Shown here piece by piece: positions 34,698 to 42,796 of a stretch of DNA of 64,000 nt. The notes below the pieces were generated by a model, which saw nothing but the letters and a program-made list of their open reading frames with translations, had not been told where the DNA came from and did not search any database. The position numbers and the translations under genes are program-made. Position 1 is the stretch's first letter. Every line of letters begins with the position of its first letter. Origin of the DNA: Mycetocola miduiensis (GTDB lineage Bacteria; Actinomycetota; Actinomycetes; Actinomycetales; Microbacteriaceae). The stretch is taken from positions 150,391 through 214,390 of the forward strand of contig NZ_FOVM01000004.1 of assembly GCF_900115155.1 (NCBI RefSeq), in the 5' to 3' direction.

Positions 34698-35987
34698 TTA
34701 CTGTGCGACGCGCGCCGCGATGTCTGTGCGGAACTGGGCGCCCTCGAGCGAGATGTGCCCAAGCGCTTCGTAGACACGCGAGCGTGCCTCGGTGAAGTCG
34801 TCACCCAGCGCAACCACGCTGAGAACCCGGCCGCCCGTCGACACGAGGTCATTGCCCTGCGCTGCGGTCGCCGCATGGGCGAGGTGGACGCCAGCGACGG
34901 CATCCGCTTCGGCGAGGCCACGGATCGGACGGCCCGTGACGGGAGCAGCAGGGTAGTTCTCGCTAGCGAGTACGACGGTGACAGCGGATACCGGCGCGAA
35001 CATCGGCCGGTCGTCGGCCGAGAGAGTGCCGGTGGCGGCCGCGTAGAGGAGTTCGGAGAGGGGAGTCGTCAGTCGGGGCAGGACGACCTGTGTCTCCGGG
35101 TCGCCGAATCGGGCGTTGAATTCGATCACCCGGATGCCGCGGTCATTGTCGTTCTCTCGCCGCGAGGTGAGGATCAGGCCGGCGTAGAGCAGCCCGATGA
35201 AGGGGGTCTGCTCCTTAGCGAGCTGGGCGACAACGGGGTTCGCGATCGTCTCGAGTACCTCGGCGACGAAGTCCTCTTCGCTGCCGAAGGTCTCCTCGAG
35301 CCACGGCAGCGGCGAGTACGCCCCCATGCCGCCGGTGTTCGGGCCCTCGTCGCCGTCGGCGAGGCGCTTGTAGTCCTGGGCGGGGGAGAGCGGCACGACG
35401 GTGTGGCCGTCGCTCACGAAGAACAGCGACACCTCCTGGCCGTCGAGGAACTCCTCGACGAGGACGCTGCCGGAATCGAGGTAGGTGCGCGCATGCTCGA
35501 CTGCTGCTTCGCGGTCGTTCGTCACGAGGACACCCTTGCCCGCGGCGAGTCCGTCGGCCTTGACCACATATGGTGCGCCGAACAGGTCGATGGCGGTCTC
35601 GGCCTCCGACAGGGTGCCCGCCCGGCGGGCCCGTCCGGTCGGAACCCCGGCGACGTCCATGACCCGCTTGGCGAAGGTCTTCGAACCCTCGAGCTCGGCG
35701 GCGGCGCGGCCGGGCCCGAAGACCGGAATGCCCTGCTCGCGGAGCTCATCGGCGACGCCAGCGACGAGCGGCGCTTCCGGTCCGATCACGACGAGGGCGA
35801 TGGCCTCGGCGATGGCGAAGTTGGCTACGGCGACCGGGTCGTTGGGGTCGAGGTCGACGGTTTCGGCGACCTGTGCGATTCCGGCGTTGCCCGGTGCCGC
35901 GAGAACCTCGTGGTCGGCGTCCTCACTGAGGAGCGACAGGATGATGGCGTGCTCTCGCGCGCCCGAACCGAGGACAAGGATCTTCAC
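34698..35987 (-). CDS. purD: Phosphoribosylamine-glycine ligase PurD
   Basis: A 429-residue GAR synthetase of the ATP-grasp family, the second step of purine synthesis. It starts VKILVLGSGAREHA at GTG 35987 and shows GPEAPLVAGVADELR, PYVVKADGLAAGKGV (ATP-grasp Lys) and DGDEGPNTGGMGAYSP. FNARFGDPETQVVLPRL holds the metal-binding Glu/Asn residues. The frame extends upstream to 36404, but that part overlaps the divergent sterol carrier gene. Start-to-start distance to that gene is 19 bases, so the two share a promoter region. Confidence 0.97.
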   Translation of the reverse strand: MKILVLGSGAREHAIILSLLSEDADHEVLAAPGNAGIAQVAETVDLDPNDPVAVANFAIAEAIALVVIGPEAPLVAGVADELREQGIPVFGPGRAAAELEGSKTFAKRVMDVAGVPTGRARRAGTLSEAETAIDLFGAPYVVKADGLAAGKGVLVTNDREAAVEHARTYLDSGSVLVEEFLDGQEVSLFFVSDGHTVVPLSPAQDYKRLADGDEGPNTGGMGAYSPLPWLEETFGSEEDFVAEVLETIANPVVAQLAKEQTPFIGLLYAGLILTSRRENDNDRGIRVIEFNARFGDPETQVVLPRLTTPLSELLYAAATGTLSADDRPMFAPVSAVTVVLASENYPAAPVTGRPIRGLAEADAVAGVHLAHAATAAQGNDLVSTGGRVLSVVALGDDFTEARSRVYEALGHISLEGAQFRTDIAARVAQ

Positions 35988-36006
35988 GCGTACTAGCCTA
36001 GAGCGC

Positions 36007-36372
36007 ATGGCACGTGCCCGTATTCCGGATGACGTCGGTCGAGACGCGGTCGACCTCGCGGTGCGCGAGGCGGCGTCGCGCGACGACATCGCCACCGCGG
36101 TCCGGTACACCCTCCAACTGCTCGCCGAGCACTCCAGCGGCAACACGCTCGAGGTCCGCGTACCTCCGTTCGGCGCCGTGCAGTGCATCGAAGGGCCCCG
36201 GCACACCCGCGGAACACCGCCGAACGTCATCGAGATGGATGCCGAAACCTGGCTCGCACTCGCGACAGGCGCCCTGTCGTGGGCGGATGCCGCGGCATCC
36301 GGAACCGTCACAGCCTCGGGGCAGCGCGCTGACCTGACCGGGCACATCCCGGTCCTGCGCCTGCCGCACTGA
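36007..36372 (+). CDS. Sterol carrier family protein (SCP2-like)
   Basis: A 121-residue protein of the small actinobacterial sterol-carrier-like family that commonly lies next to purine genes. It has LEVRVPPFGAVQCIEGPRHT and VIEMDAETWLALATGALSWA near the middle, and SGQRADLTGHIPVL at the C-terminus. The start is ATG 36007, divergent from purD. Its role is unknown. Lipid binding is only suggested by the fold. Confidence 0.85.
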   Translation: MARARIPDDVGRDAVDLAVREAASRDDIATAVRYTLQLLAEHSSGNTLEVRVPPFGAVQCIEGPRHTRGTPPNVIEMDAETWLALATGALSWADAAASGTVTASGQRADLTGHIPVLRLPH

Positions 36373-36427
36373 CCGGGGGTTTCACGCGCACCGGGCGACA
36401 ACACCCGGCGTGCCGCGTCACCCGGTC
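36371..36427. terminator. Nested hairpin between convergent genes
   Basis: GACCGGG (36371-36377) and CCCGGTC (36421-36427) are perfect inverted arms enclosing a second imperfect hairpin (CACCGGGC...ACCCGGCGTG). The outer arm begins inside the stop codon of the sterol carrier gene. The gap to the convergent EI24 gene is only 77 bases, so it probably terminates transcripts from both sides. There is no T-tract. Confidence 0.55.
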
Positions 36428-36449
36428 CGGAGCGAGTGAGTCGGCGCTG

Positions 36450-37262
36450 CTAGCTCTGTGGGCGCTGCTGAACCGTGAGGGAGGGTAGGCGGTCGGACTC
36501 CCCGAGCGACCGCCGCGCGAGCAGGGTCGCTCCCGCCACCGCCGCGGGCATCGTGACGACGGCGCCGAGCGGCACGAGGAAGAGCAGGAACACGGCGACC
36601 CCGAAGCCGAGCGTGGTGGAGCGTTGTGCCTTCAGGAGTCGGCGCCGATCGTCCAGCCGAAGTCCCCGGCGTTCGAAGGTCACCGTGCTGAGTTCGAGCG
36701 CGAGGAACCACCCGCCCGTGACGGCGCCGATGACCGCGGCGCAGATCGGGCCGAGGACGGGGATGAAGCCGAGCAGCAGGAGGCCGAGTCCGACTCCGAT
36801 GGTGATCGCGACGACGCGGAGCGACTCCCCGATGCCCCGTACGACGGACGGCCAGAAGGGCACGTCGACCGCTGAGGGCACCCCACCGAGTGAGTTCTCA
36901 ACGCGCTCCGCGATCCTTTCGAAGAACGGCTGGCCGATCATCAGGGTCACAGCGGCAAAGAGGTAGACGAGGATGAGGACCTCGGCGGCGATGAGCGCGA
37001 CGGCGACGAGCACCCGCAGGCCGGAGCGGAACGTCTCGTCCCAGCCGTTCGCGAATGGAGTGAGGATCGTCGCGACGTTCTCGAGGTTGAGGGCAAGCAG
37101 AACCACGGCGACCGTGAACAGCGCCAGGGTGATCAGGCCGGGGATCGCGCCGATGACCATGAGCCGGGGCGACGTGACCCAGAGCCGGAATCCCCGCCCG
37201 AGGAGTCGGATGCCCATGCCGAATCCGCTGAAGAAGCCTGGTTTCGCCGTCTCAGTCGTCAT
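36450..37262 (-). CDS. EI24/CysZ-family membrane protein
   Basis: A 270-residue membrane protein of the EI24 domain family, which includes the CysZ sulfate channel. It has a cytosolic start GMGIRLLGRGFRLWVTSP, two helices, and then LMIGQPFFERIAERVENSLGG. A re-entrant double-helix segment VGLGLLLLGFIPVLGPICA follows, and the C-terminal signature MPAAVAGATLLARRSL ends it. The start is ATG 37262; the open frame extends to 37304. Sulfate uptake is possible, but actinobacterial members are uncharacterised. Confidence 0.83.
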   Translation of the reverse strand: MTTETAKPGFFSGFGMGIRLLGRGFRLWVTSPRLMVIGAIPGLITLALFTVAVVLLALNLENVATILTPFANGWDETFRSGLRVLVAVALIAAEVLILVYLFAAVTLMIGQPFFERIAERVENSLGGVPSAVDVPFWPSVVRGIGESLRVVAITIGVGLGLLLLGFIPVLGPICAAVIGAVTGGWFLALELSTVTFERRGLRLDDRRRLLKAQRSTTLGFGVAVFLLFLVPLGAVVTMPAAVAGATLLARRSLGESDRLPSLTVQQRPQS

Positions 37263-37436
37263 GCTCACAGGGTAGTGGCCACGTGCAGCAGAGGGCATGC
37301 CCACGCGGTTCGGACGACTTCATCCGGCGTACCGTGTGAGCGGGCCGGAACGCGTGACGCGACCGAGGCATCCGACCCCCACGGCCGGGAATGAGCCGGC
37401 GACCCCGCACCCACGTTGATAAGCGACAATAGAACT

Positions 37437-37916
37437 ATGAACACTGAGCCAGCCCGTCCTGAGCCAGACTCCCCTCCCGTGAAGCCCGAGATGTCCGGCG
37501 AGCCCGTCACTCGTCAGCAGGTGGCGGTGCGTCGTTCGCCAAAGTTCGGCAACTTCGCCACGGTCGGCGCTCTGCTCGGTGCGATCGCGGCGTTCGTGGC
37601 CACCGTTTCGATCCCGCGGGATCTCGAGTACGCACGGGCGAACGGCTTCGCGGAATATTCACAGCTGCAGATTTTCGGGTTCCTGCTGCTCATCGGCCTT
37701 GTTCTGGGCATCGGCATCGCCCTCACCGTCGCCATCCTGCTCGATCGCAGGAGCAGCAGGAGAAGGCGCATCGTCGAAGCGGATAGAGTTGATGTGCAGA
37801 AGGCCCCCGACGTCGGGACGCACGTGAACTCGGAAACGATCGAAACGGCATCCGCGCCGGCCCTCGAACAGAATCCCCCGCATCTTCCCCCCACCACGAA
37901 CGAGGGCAAAGCGTGA
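37437..37916 (+). CDS. Hypothetical two-helix membrane protein upstream of purM
   Basis: A 159-residue protein of no family I recognise by function. A Pro-rich hydrophilic N-terminus (about 40 residues) precedes two membrane helices, FATVGALLGAIAAFVATVSI (about 42-61) and IFGFLLLIGLVLGIGIALTV (about 79-98). A basic segment RRSSRRRRI follows the second helix. The C-terminal 55 residues are polar and likely disordered. It overlaps the purM GTG by four bases, so it is translationally coupled to purM. Small proteins of this kind are found upstream of purM in related bacteria, but no role is known. Confidence 0.75.
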   Translation: MNTEPARPEPDSPPVKPEMSGEPVTRQQVAVRRSPKFGNFATVGALLGAIAAFVATVSIPRDLEYARANGFAEYSQLQIFGFLLLIGLVLGIGIALTVAILLDRRSSRRRRIVEADRVDVQKAPDVGTHVNSETIETASAPALEQNPPHLPPTTNEGKA

Positions 37917-39034
37917 GCACATCCACCCCGGCCGACGACTCTTCTTCGAGTTATCGGCAGGCCGGTGTTGACACGGCGGCAGGGGATCTCGCCGTCTCGC
38001 TGATGAAATCAGCGGTTTCGAACACTCACGGTCCCGAAGTTCTCGGTGGCGTCGGCGGCTTCGCCGGTCTTTTCGACGTCTCGTTCCTCACCTCATACCG
38101 GCGCCCGCTGCTGGCCACCTCAACGGATGGCGTCGGCACGAAAGTTGCGATCGCCCAGGCCATCGACAAGCACGACACCATCGGCCAGGACCTCGTCGGC
38201 ATGGTCGTCGACGACATCGTCGTCGTCGGAGCGAAGCCGCTCTTCATGACTGACTACATCGCCTGCGGCAAAGTCGTTCCCCAGCGGATCGCCGACATCG
38301 TCGCCGGGATCGCCCGTGCCTGCTCCGCGACCGGTACCGCACTCGTCGGCGGTGAGACCGCCGAACATCCCGGCCTTCTCGGCCCGGACGACTACGACGT
38401 TGCCGGTGCGGCGACCGGGGTGATCGAGGGGGACGACCTGCTCGGCGCCCACCTCGTCGAAGACGGCGACGCCGTGATCGCCCTCGAGTCTTCCGGCTTG
38501 CACTCCAACGGCTACTCCCTGGTGCGGCACATTCTCGCCCAGCGGAACATGTCATTCACCGACACCTCCGCTGAGCTCGGCGGGGTCGTCGGTGAGGTGC
38601 TCCTCGAGCCCACCCGCCTCTACACGTCGCCGCTCCTCGACCTGATCGCCCGGCACCCTGGCGCGGTCCACTCGCTGTCCCACGTCACCGGCGGCGGTAT
38701 CGCCGCGAACCTCGCACGGGTTCTTCCGGTTGGCAGCTGGGTCGAGGTCGACCGCAGCAGCTGGTCGCCCGCCCCGGTCTTCCGCGCACTGAGCGACCTC
38801 GCCTCCACGACCCTCGAGAGCGCTGAAGGCACCTGGAACCTCGGCATCGGCTTCTTCGCGGTCGTGCGTGCGGATGGCGCTGCGGCGATCGCGGCGGACC
38901 TCACGGCGGGCGGTATCCCCGCCTGGCAGGTCGGGACGGTGCACACGACGTACCGCGACCTGACCGGATTCGAGCAGGGTGCGAAGGGTGTCGACGGCGG
39001 CGCCGTCCGCCTGGTCGGAAGCTACTCCCATTAA
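37913..39034 (+). CDS. purM: Phosphoribosylformylglycinamidine cyclo-ligase PurM
   Basis: A 373-residue AIR synthetase, step five of purine synthesis. Blocks include TDGVGTKVAIAQAI (ATP/substrate loop), GQDLVGMVVDDIVVVGAKPLF, GGETAEHPGLL and SSGLHSNGYSLVR. SHVTGGGIAANLARVLP marks the second half. It starts at GTG 37913 inside the stop of the upstream membrane protein gene. purF follows 30 bases downstream, so purM and purF form one operon. Confidence 0.97.
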   Translation: MSTSTPADDSSSSYRQAGVDTAAGDLAVSLMKSAVSNTHGPEVLGGVGGFAGLFDVSFLTSYRRPLLATSTDGVGTKVAIAQAIDKHDTIGQDLVGMVVDDIVVVGAKPLFMTDYIACGKVVPQRIADIVAGIARACSATGTALVGGETAEHPGLLGPDDYDVAGAATGVIEGDDLLGAHLVEDGDAVIALESSGLHSNGYSLVRHILAQRNMSFTDTSAELGGVVGEVLLEPTRLYTSPLLDLIARHPGAVHSLSHVTGGGIAANLARVLPVGSWVEVDRSSWSPAPVFRALSDLASTTLESAEGTWNLGIGFFAVVRADGAAAIAADLTAGGIPAWQVGTVHTTYRDLTGFEQGAKGVDGGAVRLVGSYSH

Positions 39035-39064
39035 TATCATCGCAACGCAAGGAGCCCGCTAGGT

Positions 39065-40522
39065 ATGTGCGGCATCGTCGGCATCGTCTCACCGGAACCG
39101 GTCAACCAGCAGGTCTATGACGCTTTGCTGCTCCTGCAGCACCGCGGCCAGGACTCAACGGGCATCGCCACGGCGGACGGTTCCACCTTCCACATCCACA
39201 AGGCGAAGGGGCAGGTCCGGGAGGCATTCCGCACCCGGGACATGCGCTCGTTGCAGGGAAAGATGGGCCTCGGTCACGTCCGCTACGCCACCAAGGGCAT
39301 CGCCGACAACGAGCAGGAAGCCCAGCCGTTCTACGTGAACGCGCCGTACGGCATCATCCTCGTGCACAACGGCAACCTCACCAACACGCGTGAACTCGCC
39401 GACGACCTGTTTCACATCGACCGCCGCCATGTGAACTCAACGAGCGACACCGAGATGCTGCTCAACGTGCTGGCCACCGAGCTGCAGTCGCAGATCACGG
39501 GCCTCGAACTCGACCCGGATCAGGTCTTCACCGCTGTGTCGCAGGTGCACGAGCGGGTCGAGGGGTCGTACGCCGCGATCGCGATGATCGCCGGTCACGG
39601 CCTGCTCGCGTTCCGTGACCCGTTCGGCATCCGCCCCCTTATTCTCGGTCGCCGCTCAGCCGGGCTGGTGGGCGAGGAATGGATTGTCACGTCGGAATCG
39701 CTCGTGCTCGAGAGCGCCGGATACGACGTCGTGCGCGAGGTCGCCCCGGGGGAGGCGATCTTCATCACCACCTCGGGTGAGATGTACTCGCGCCAGTGCG
39801 CGAAGAACCCGCGCCTCGTGCCTTGCTCCTTCGAGTACGTGTATCTCGCTCGCCCTGACTCGGTCATGAACGGCATCTCGGTCTACGAAGCCCGGCTTCG
39901 GCTCGGCGACCGGCTTGCCGGGACCATCGCGCAGCACACGCCGATGGGAGATATCGACGTCGTCATGCCGATCCCCGACTCCTCACGCCCGGCAGCCATG
40001 CAGGTGGCGCAGAAGCTCGGCATCGAATACCGCGAAGGGTTCTACAAGAACCGGTACGTCGGACGCACCTTCATCATGCCGGGCCAGGCGCAGCGAAAGA
40101 AGAGCGTCCGGCAGAAGCTGAACGCGATGTCGATGGAATTCAAGGGCAAGAACATCCTCATCGTTGACGACTCGATCGTCCGGGGAACCACGTCGAAAGA
40201 GATCGTCGACATGGCCCGTGCCGCCGGTGCCAACAAGGTCACCTTCACCTCGGCTGCGCCGCCCGTTCGCTACCCGCACGTCTACGGAATCAACATGCCT
40301 TCGCGCTCGGAACTTGTCGCCCACAACCGCAAAATCCCCGAGATCGCGCTCGAACTCGGAGCGGACCGCCTGATCTACCAGGAGGTCGAAGACATGAAGC
40401 AGGCGATTCTGCAGGGGTCAAATGTGACAGAGCTCGAGATGAGCTGCTTCACCGGCGACTATGTCACGGGAACCGTGACGCCGGAGTACCTGGAGTGGGT
40501 GGAGCGCACTCAGCTCTCCTGA
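39065..40522 (+). CDS. purF: Amidophosphoribosyltransferase PurF
   Basis: A 485-residue glutamine PRPP amidotransferase, the committed first step of purine synthesis. It starts MCGIVGIVSPE, so the catalytic Cys2 is exposed after Met removal and there is no propeptide of the Bacillus type. Other signatures are LLLQHRGQDSTGIA, LGHVRYAT, LVHNGNLTN and the PRPP loop ILIVDDSIVRGTTSKE. The C-terminus FTGDYVTGTVTPEYL is typical. An AGGAG sequence lies upstream of the ATG. A terminator-like hairpin follows about 90 bases after the stop. Confidence 0.98.
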   Translation: MCGIVGIVSPEPVNQQVYDALLLLQHRGQDSTGIATADGSTFHIHKAKGQVREAFRTRDMRSLQGKMGLGHVRYATKGIADNEQEAQPFYVNAPYGIILVHNGNLTNTRELADDLFHIDRRHVNSTSDTEMLLNVLATELQSQITGLELDPDQVFTAVSQVHERVEGSYAAIAMIAGHGLLAFRDPFGIRPLILGRRSAGLVGEEWIVTSESLVLESAGYDVVREVAPGEAIFITTSGEMYSRQCAKNPRLVPCSFEYVYLARPDSVMNGISVYEARLRLGDRLAGTIAQHTPMGDIDVVMPIPDSSRPAAMQVAQKLGIEYREGFYKNRYVGRTFIMPGQAQRKKSVRQKLNAMSMEFKGKNILIVDDSIVRGTTSKEIVDMARAAGANKVTFTSAAPPVRYPHVYGINMPSRSELVAHNRKIPEIALELGADRLIYQEVEDMKQAILQGSNVTELEMSCFTGDYVTGTVTPEYLEWVERTQLS

Positions 40523-40575
40523 CAGACGCGCTCCCGGCCCCGAACGGGGCCCAAGTGGCTTGTCATACCTTTCCT

Positions 40576-40600
40576 AACAATGTCAATGATAAACATTGTT
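40576..40600. promoter_or_regulatory. AT-rich 8-bp inverted repeat upstream of the small-protein block
   Basis: AACAATGT (40576-40583) and ACATTGTT (40593-40600) are perfect inverted arms with a 9-base spacer. They stand out in A+T content from the surrounding DNA and lie 54 bases before the first small gene. MarR regulators bind dyads of this kind, and a marR gene lies three genes downstream, so it is a candidate autoregulatory operator. Confidence 0.5.
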
Positions 40601-40608
40601 TTCTTCTG

Positions 40609-40635
40609 AAACTCTTACTTCGTGAGAGAGTTTTT
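40609..40635 (+). terminator. Hairpin with T-tract ahead of the first 53-residue gene
   Basis: CTCTTAC (40612-40618) pairs with GTGAGAG (40622-40628) through one G-U pair and a 3-base loop. It is preceded by GAAA and followed by AG and five T. This is the best intrinsic-terminator shape in the window. It can end purM-purF transcripts. However, it lies 18 bases before the start codon at 40654 and downstream of the AT-rich dyad, so it could also act as an attenuator for the small genes. Confidence 0.6.
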
Positions 40636-40653
40636 GGACAGGAAGGGAAGCAC

Positions 40654-40815
40654 ATGACCATTTCACATCGCGCAGTAGAACGGCGCCAGAGTGCCTTTTC
40701 TGAGGTTCGCGAGGCCGCCCGGGACGAAAGTCTGAGGACGGCCGCGAGCATGACAGGGTTTTTCGCATTCGCCACGGTGGTGGCCACTGCGGTGCTCGGT
40801 TCCGGTTGGAGCTGA
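40654..40815 (+). CDS. 53-residue membrane protein, paralog A
   Basis: A 53-residue protein with a strong ribosome site (GGAAGGGAAG) just upstream of ATG 40654. The N-terminal half is amphipathic and charged (FSEVREAARDESL) and the C-terminal half is one hydrophobic helix (about residues 33-50). It aligns without gaps to the 53-residue product at 41820-41981: about 20 identical positions of 53, concentrated in the SAFSEVREAARDE block. I know no function. It is the first of four co-directional genes, followed by the 103-residue unknown after 41 bases. Confidence 0.75.
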   Translation: MTISHRAVERRQSAFSEVREAARDESLRTAASMTGFFAFATVVATAVLGSGWS

Positions 40816-40856
40816 CTCCTTCGTCCTCCACCGCCTGCAACGAAAGCGTCCCCCCA

Positions 40857-41168
40857 ATGACTCTCCTTGACCAGCCACTCCTTGAGCAGCCACGCCCTGA
40901 ACGCTCCACCCCCGTACCAAGAACCAGGCCGGCGGCAGAAGAACCGCACCCCCGGACCGAAGCGGAGTGGCGGCTCGCCGATACAGACTTCTGGGTGGCG
41001 TCCTACCAGGGCTACTTCGGTGGCACAATTGACAGGCAGGGTGACCACTTCTTCGTCCGCGATACCTTCGCAAGGTATGTCGGAGACTTCTCCGATCTTG
41101 CGATCGCAAAACGGAAACTCGAGGACCACCTTGAGTGTCTCCTCGCGGAGCGGCGCGACCGGCACTGA
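40857..41168 (+). CDS. Unrecognised 103-residue cytosolic protein
   Basis: A 103-residue hydrophilic protein I cannot assign to a family. The first 45 residues are Pro- and Glu-rich and probably disordered. The rest looks like a small folded domain with aromatic strands (FWVASYQGYFGGTID, HFFVRDTFARYVGDF) and a final helix AKRKLEDHLECLL. There is one Cys and no signal peptide or membrane helix. I chose ATG 40857; an in-frame GTG lies earlier, near 40806, overlapping the first gene. It sits between the 53-residue protein and the MarR gene, so it probably belongs to their operon. Confidence 0.6.
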   Translation: MTLLDQPLLEQPRPERSTPVPRTRPAAEEPHPRTEAEWRLADTDFWVASYQGYFGGTIDRQGDHFFVRDTFARYVGDFSDLAIAKRKLEDHLECLLAERRDRH

Positions 41169-41223
41169 GCCCGCGCCGTCTGGCACATCGATCCGCTCGG
41201 ATATCGAAGGGGATGCGCCAGGA

Positions 41224-41727
41224 ATGCCTCTCAACGTCGTGCGACACGAAGCAGAGCACCTGTACGCCCGTGAGCCGAGACGGGCGTCAGCCCTCGGTGC
41301 GATCCAAGCGGTTCTCCGCCTGCACCGCGCTGAAGAAGTCAGCATCGAGAAAGTCCGAAAGGCCTCAGGGCTTACGAAGAACGAGTTCCACGCGATGCGC
41401 TATCTGCTCCAGGCCCAGCGTGAGCAGCGCGAAATGGGCCCAAAGGACCTCATCGTGATGCTCGGGTTGTCGAGCGCTTCGGTGACGAAGGTCGTTGACA
41501 ACCTGCTCGAGCTCGGCCACCTGGATCGCGCGCCGCACAAGACGGACCGTCGAGCCTGGATACTGCGGCCGACTGAAGCCGGCGCGAACAACATCGAGGA
41601 GTCATACGGCAACTTCCACCAGTCGGTGGTCGAGGCCATGGAGGCGCTGTCTCCAGCGGATGCCGCGATCGTGGAAAAAGCGATCTCCACCGTCATCGAC
41701 CGACTCGAGTCCGCCGACCGCGAATAG
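41224..41727 (+). CDS. MarR-family transcriptional regulator
   Basis: A 167-residue winged-helix regulator. The MarR core includes LTKNEFHAMRYLLQAQREQ, then the recognition region MGPKDLIVMLGLSSASVTKV, the wing LDRAPHKTDRRAWILRPTEAG (key residues D-R-R), and a C-terminal dimer helix ending VIDRLESADRE. I chose ATG 41224; ATG 41212 in the same frame is possible. It lies between two 53-residue paralogs. An AT-rich inverted repeat at 40576-40600 is a candidate operator. The ligand is unknown. Confidence 0.88.
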   Translation: MPLNVVRHEAEHLYAREPRRASALGAIQAVLRLHRAEEVSIEKVRKASGLTKNEFHAMRYLLQAQREQREMGPKDLIVMLGLSSASVTKVVDNLLELGHLDRAPHKTDRRAWILRPTEAGANNIEESYGNFHQSVVEAMEALSPADAAIVEKAISTVIDRLESADRE

Positions 41728-41819
41728 GTTCGCGAACATATCGCAGTGACGTCCGGCTGTCAATGCTCCGCTGCTGCCCGCCTCGTCGTGTCACAGTGGC
41801 CACGACGAGAGGTGAGATG

Positions 41820-41981
41820 ATGAGCCTGATATCACGGCATGCCGAGCGGCTGGCGAGTCCATTCAGCGAGGTCCGCCAGGGTGCACGCGACGAACTGCTG
41901 ATGGTGCTCGCGGGTGCGACCGGTGTCGTCTCCGTGCTCGGAGCCATTGCCTGGGTCCTCGTCGTGGCCCTCGGCAGCTGA
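41820..41981 (+). CDS. 53-residue membrane protein, paralog B
   Basis: A 53-residue protein paralogous to the product of 40654-40815 and of the same length. The shared block is F-S-E-V-R, A-R-D-E, L, followed by a hydrophobic helix (about residues 28-50). Two adjacent ATGs (41817 and 41820) are possible. I chose 41820 because AGAGG lies seven bases upstream and the length then equals that of the paralog. It follows the MarR gene by 92 bases. The function is unknown. Confidence 0.72.
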   Translation: MSLISRHAERLASPFSEVRQGARDELLMVLAGATGVVSVLGAIAWVLVVALGS

Positions 41982-42023
41982 TCTTCGTTGCAAAAACTCA
42001 GGCTCGCGATATAGCGTGACCGA

Positions 42024-42371
42024 ATGGTCACCGAAGCAGAACTGAACCGAGAGATCGTCGCGGGCGAGAATCCCCATCACCCGGCGAGACGGATGCTGCG
42101 GGCTGTTCGTGACTGGGTCGACACGCGGCCGCGGCTTCGCAGCATTTACCGGTTCGGCGTCGGTGCGTTCGGGGGAGGCATCGCCGTTCTCGGCCTGCTG
42201 CTCGTGCCGCTTCCCGGCCCCGGCTGGCTCGTCGTCTTTCTCGGCCTTGCGGTGCTGGGGACCGAATTCACCTGGGCGAAGAAAGCCGCCGGCTTCCTCA
42301 AGCGGATGCTGTCACGGTTCTGGGCATGGTGGAACGCCCGAAAAACTGCGCGCGCTTCGGCGGCCCAGTGA
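42024..42371 (+). CDS. PGPGW-domain membrane protein (TIGR02611 family)
   Basis: A 115-residue membrane protein of the TIGR02611/PGPGW family. It has a basic N-terminal segment RDWVDTRPRLRSIYRFGV, two closely spaced helices separated by the hallmark VPLPGPGWLV, then LGTEFTWAKKAAGFLKRM. The length is normal for the family. The start is ATG 42024. The function of the family is not established. A near-palindromic CGCGATATAGCG lies just before the gene (about 42006-42017) and resembles the dyads upstream of the DUF4097 gene. Confidence 0.85.
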   Translation: MVTEAELNREIVAGENPHHPARRMLRAVRDWVDTRPRLRSIYRFGVGAFGGGIAVLGLLLVPLPGPGWLVVFLGLAVLGTEFTWAKKAAGFLKRMLSRFWAWWNARKTARASAAQ

Positions 42372-42410
42372 CCTTCGGCAGCCCGGTGACAAGAGACCAG
42401 TAACGAGCAG

Positions 42411-42605
42411 TCAGGCTCGTTTGGGCTCGCCTGCCGGGAAGTCGTCGGTGTATTCCGACCACTTCGCCGCTTCGTCGCTATAAGCGTCGTCGTGCGAATG
42501 ACCCGTGAGCTCACGCTCAAGAGCGTCGTAGTTCACATCAGGACTGAATGACTTAAGCTCACGCGCGATCTTGGTGTGCTTTGCCTTCTGACGGCCACGC
42601 CCCAT
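42411..42605 (-). CDS. DUF3073 protein
   Basis: A 64-residue basic-then-acidic protein of the DUF3073 family, which is confined to Actinobacteria and often lies near purM/purF. It begins MGRGRQKAKHTKIARELK and has SPDVNYDALERELTG in the middle. The length and N-terminus match the family. It is on the opposite strand to purM-purF and 2 kb from them here. Its role is unknown, though the basic N-terminus would suit RNA or ribosome binding. Confidence 0.9.
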   Translation of the reverse strand: MGRGRQKAKHTKIARELKSFSPDVNYDALERELTGHSHDDAYSDEAAKWSEYTDDFPAGEPKRA

Positions 42606-42796
42606 GCGAGACCCCCTTACGAATTAGTAGCGGGGCGGTGAAGATCCGCCCTATGGTTTTCACCCACCAGGGAACGATAAAGACTAACCTCGATCTTAGC
42701 ATGGCGGCCCGGTTGGATCGGCCGCAGCGCTCGAGAACACGGTCGTGGACCGCACCGGCGGAAACCGCAGGAACGAGCTGCATACGCGCGCGCTCG

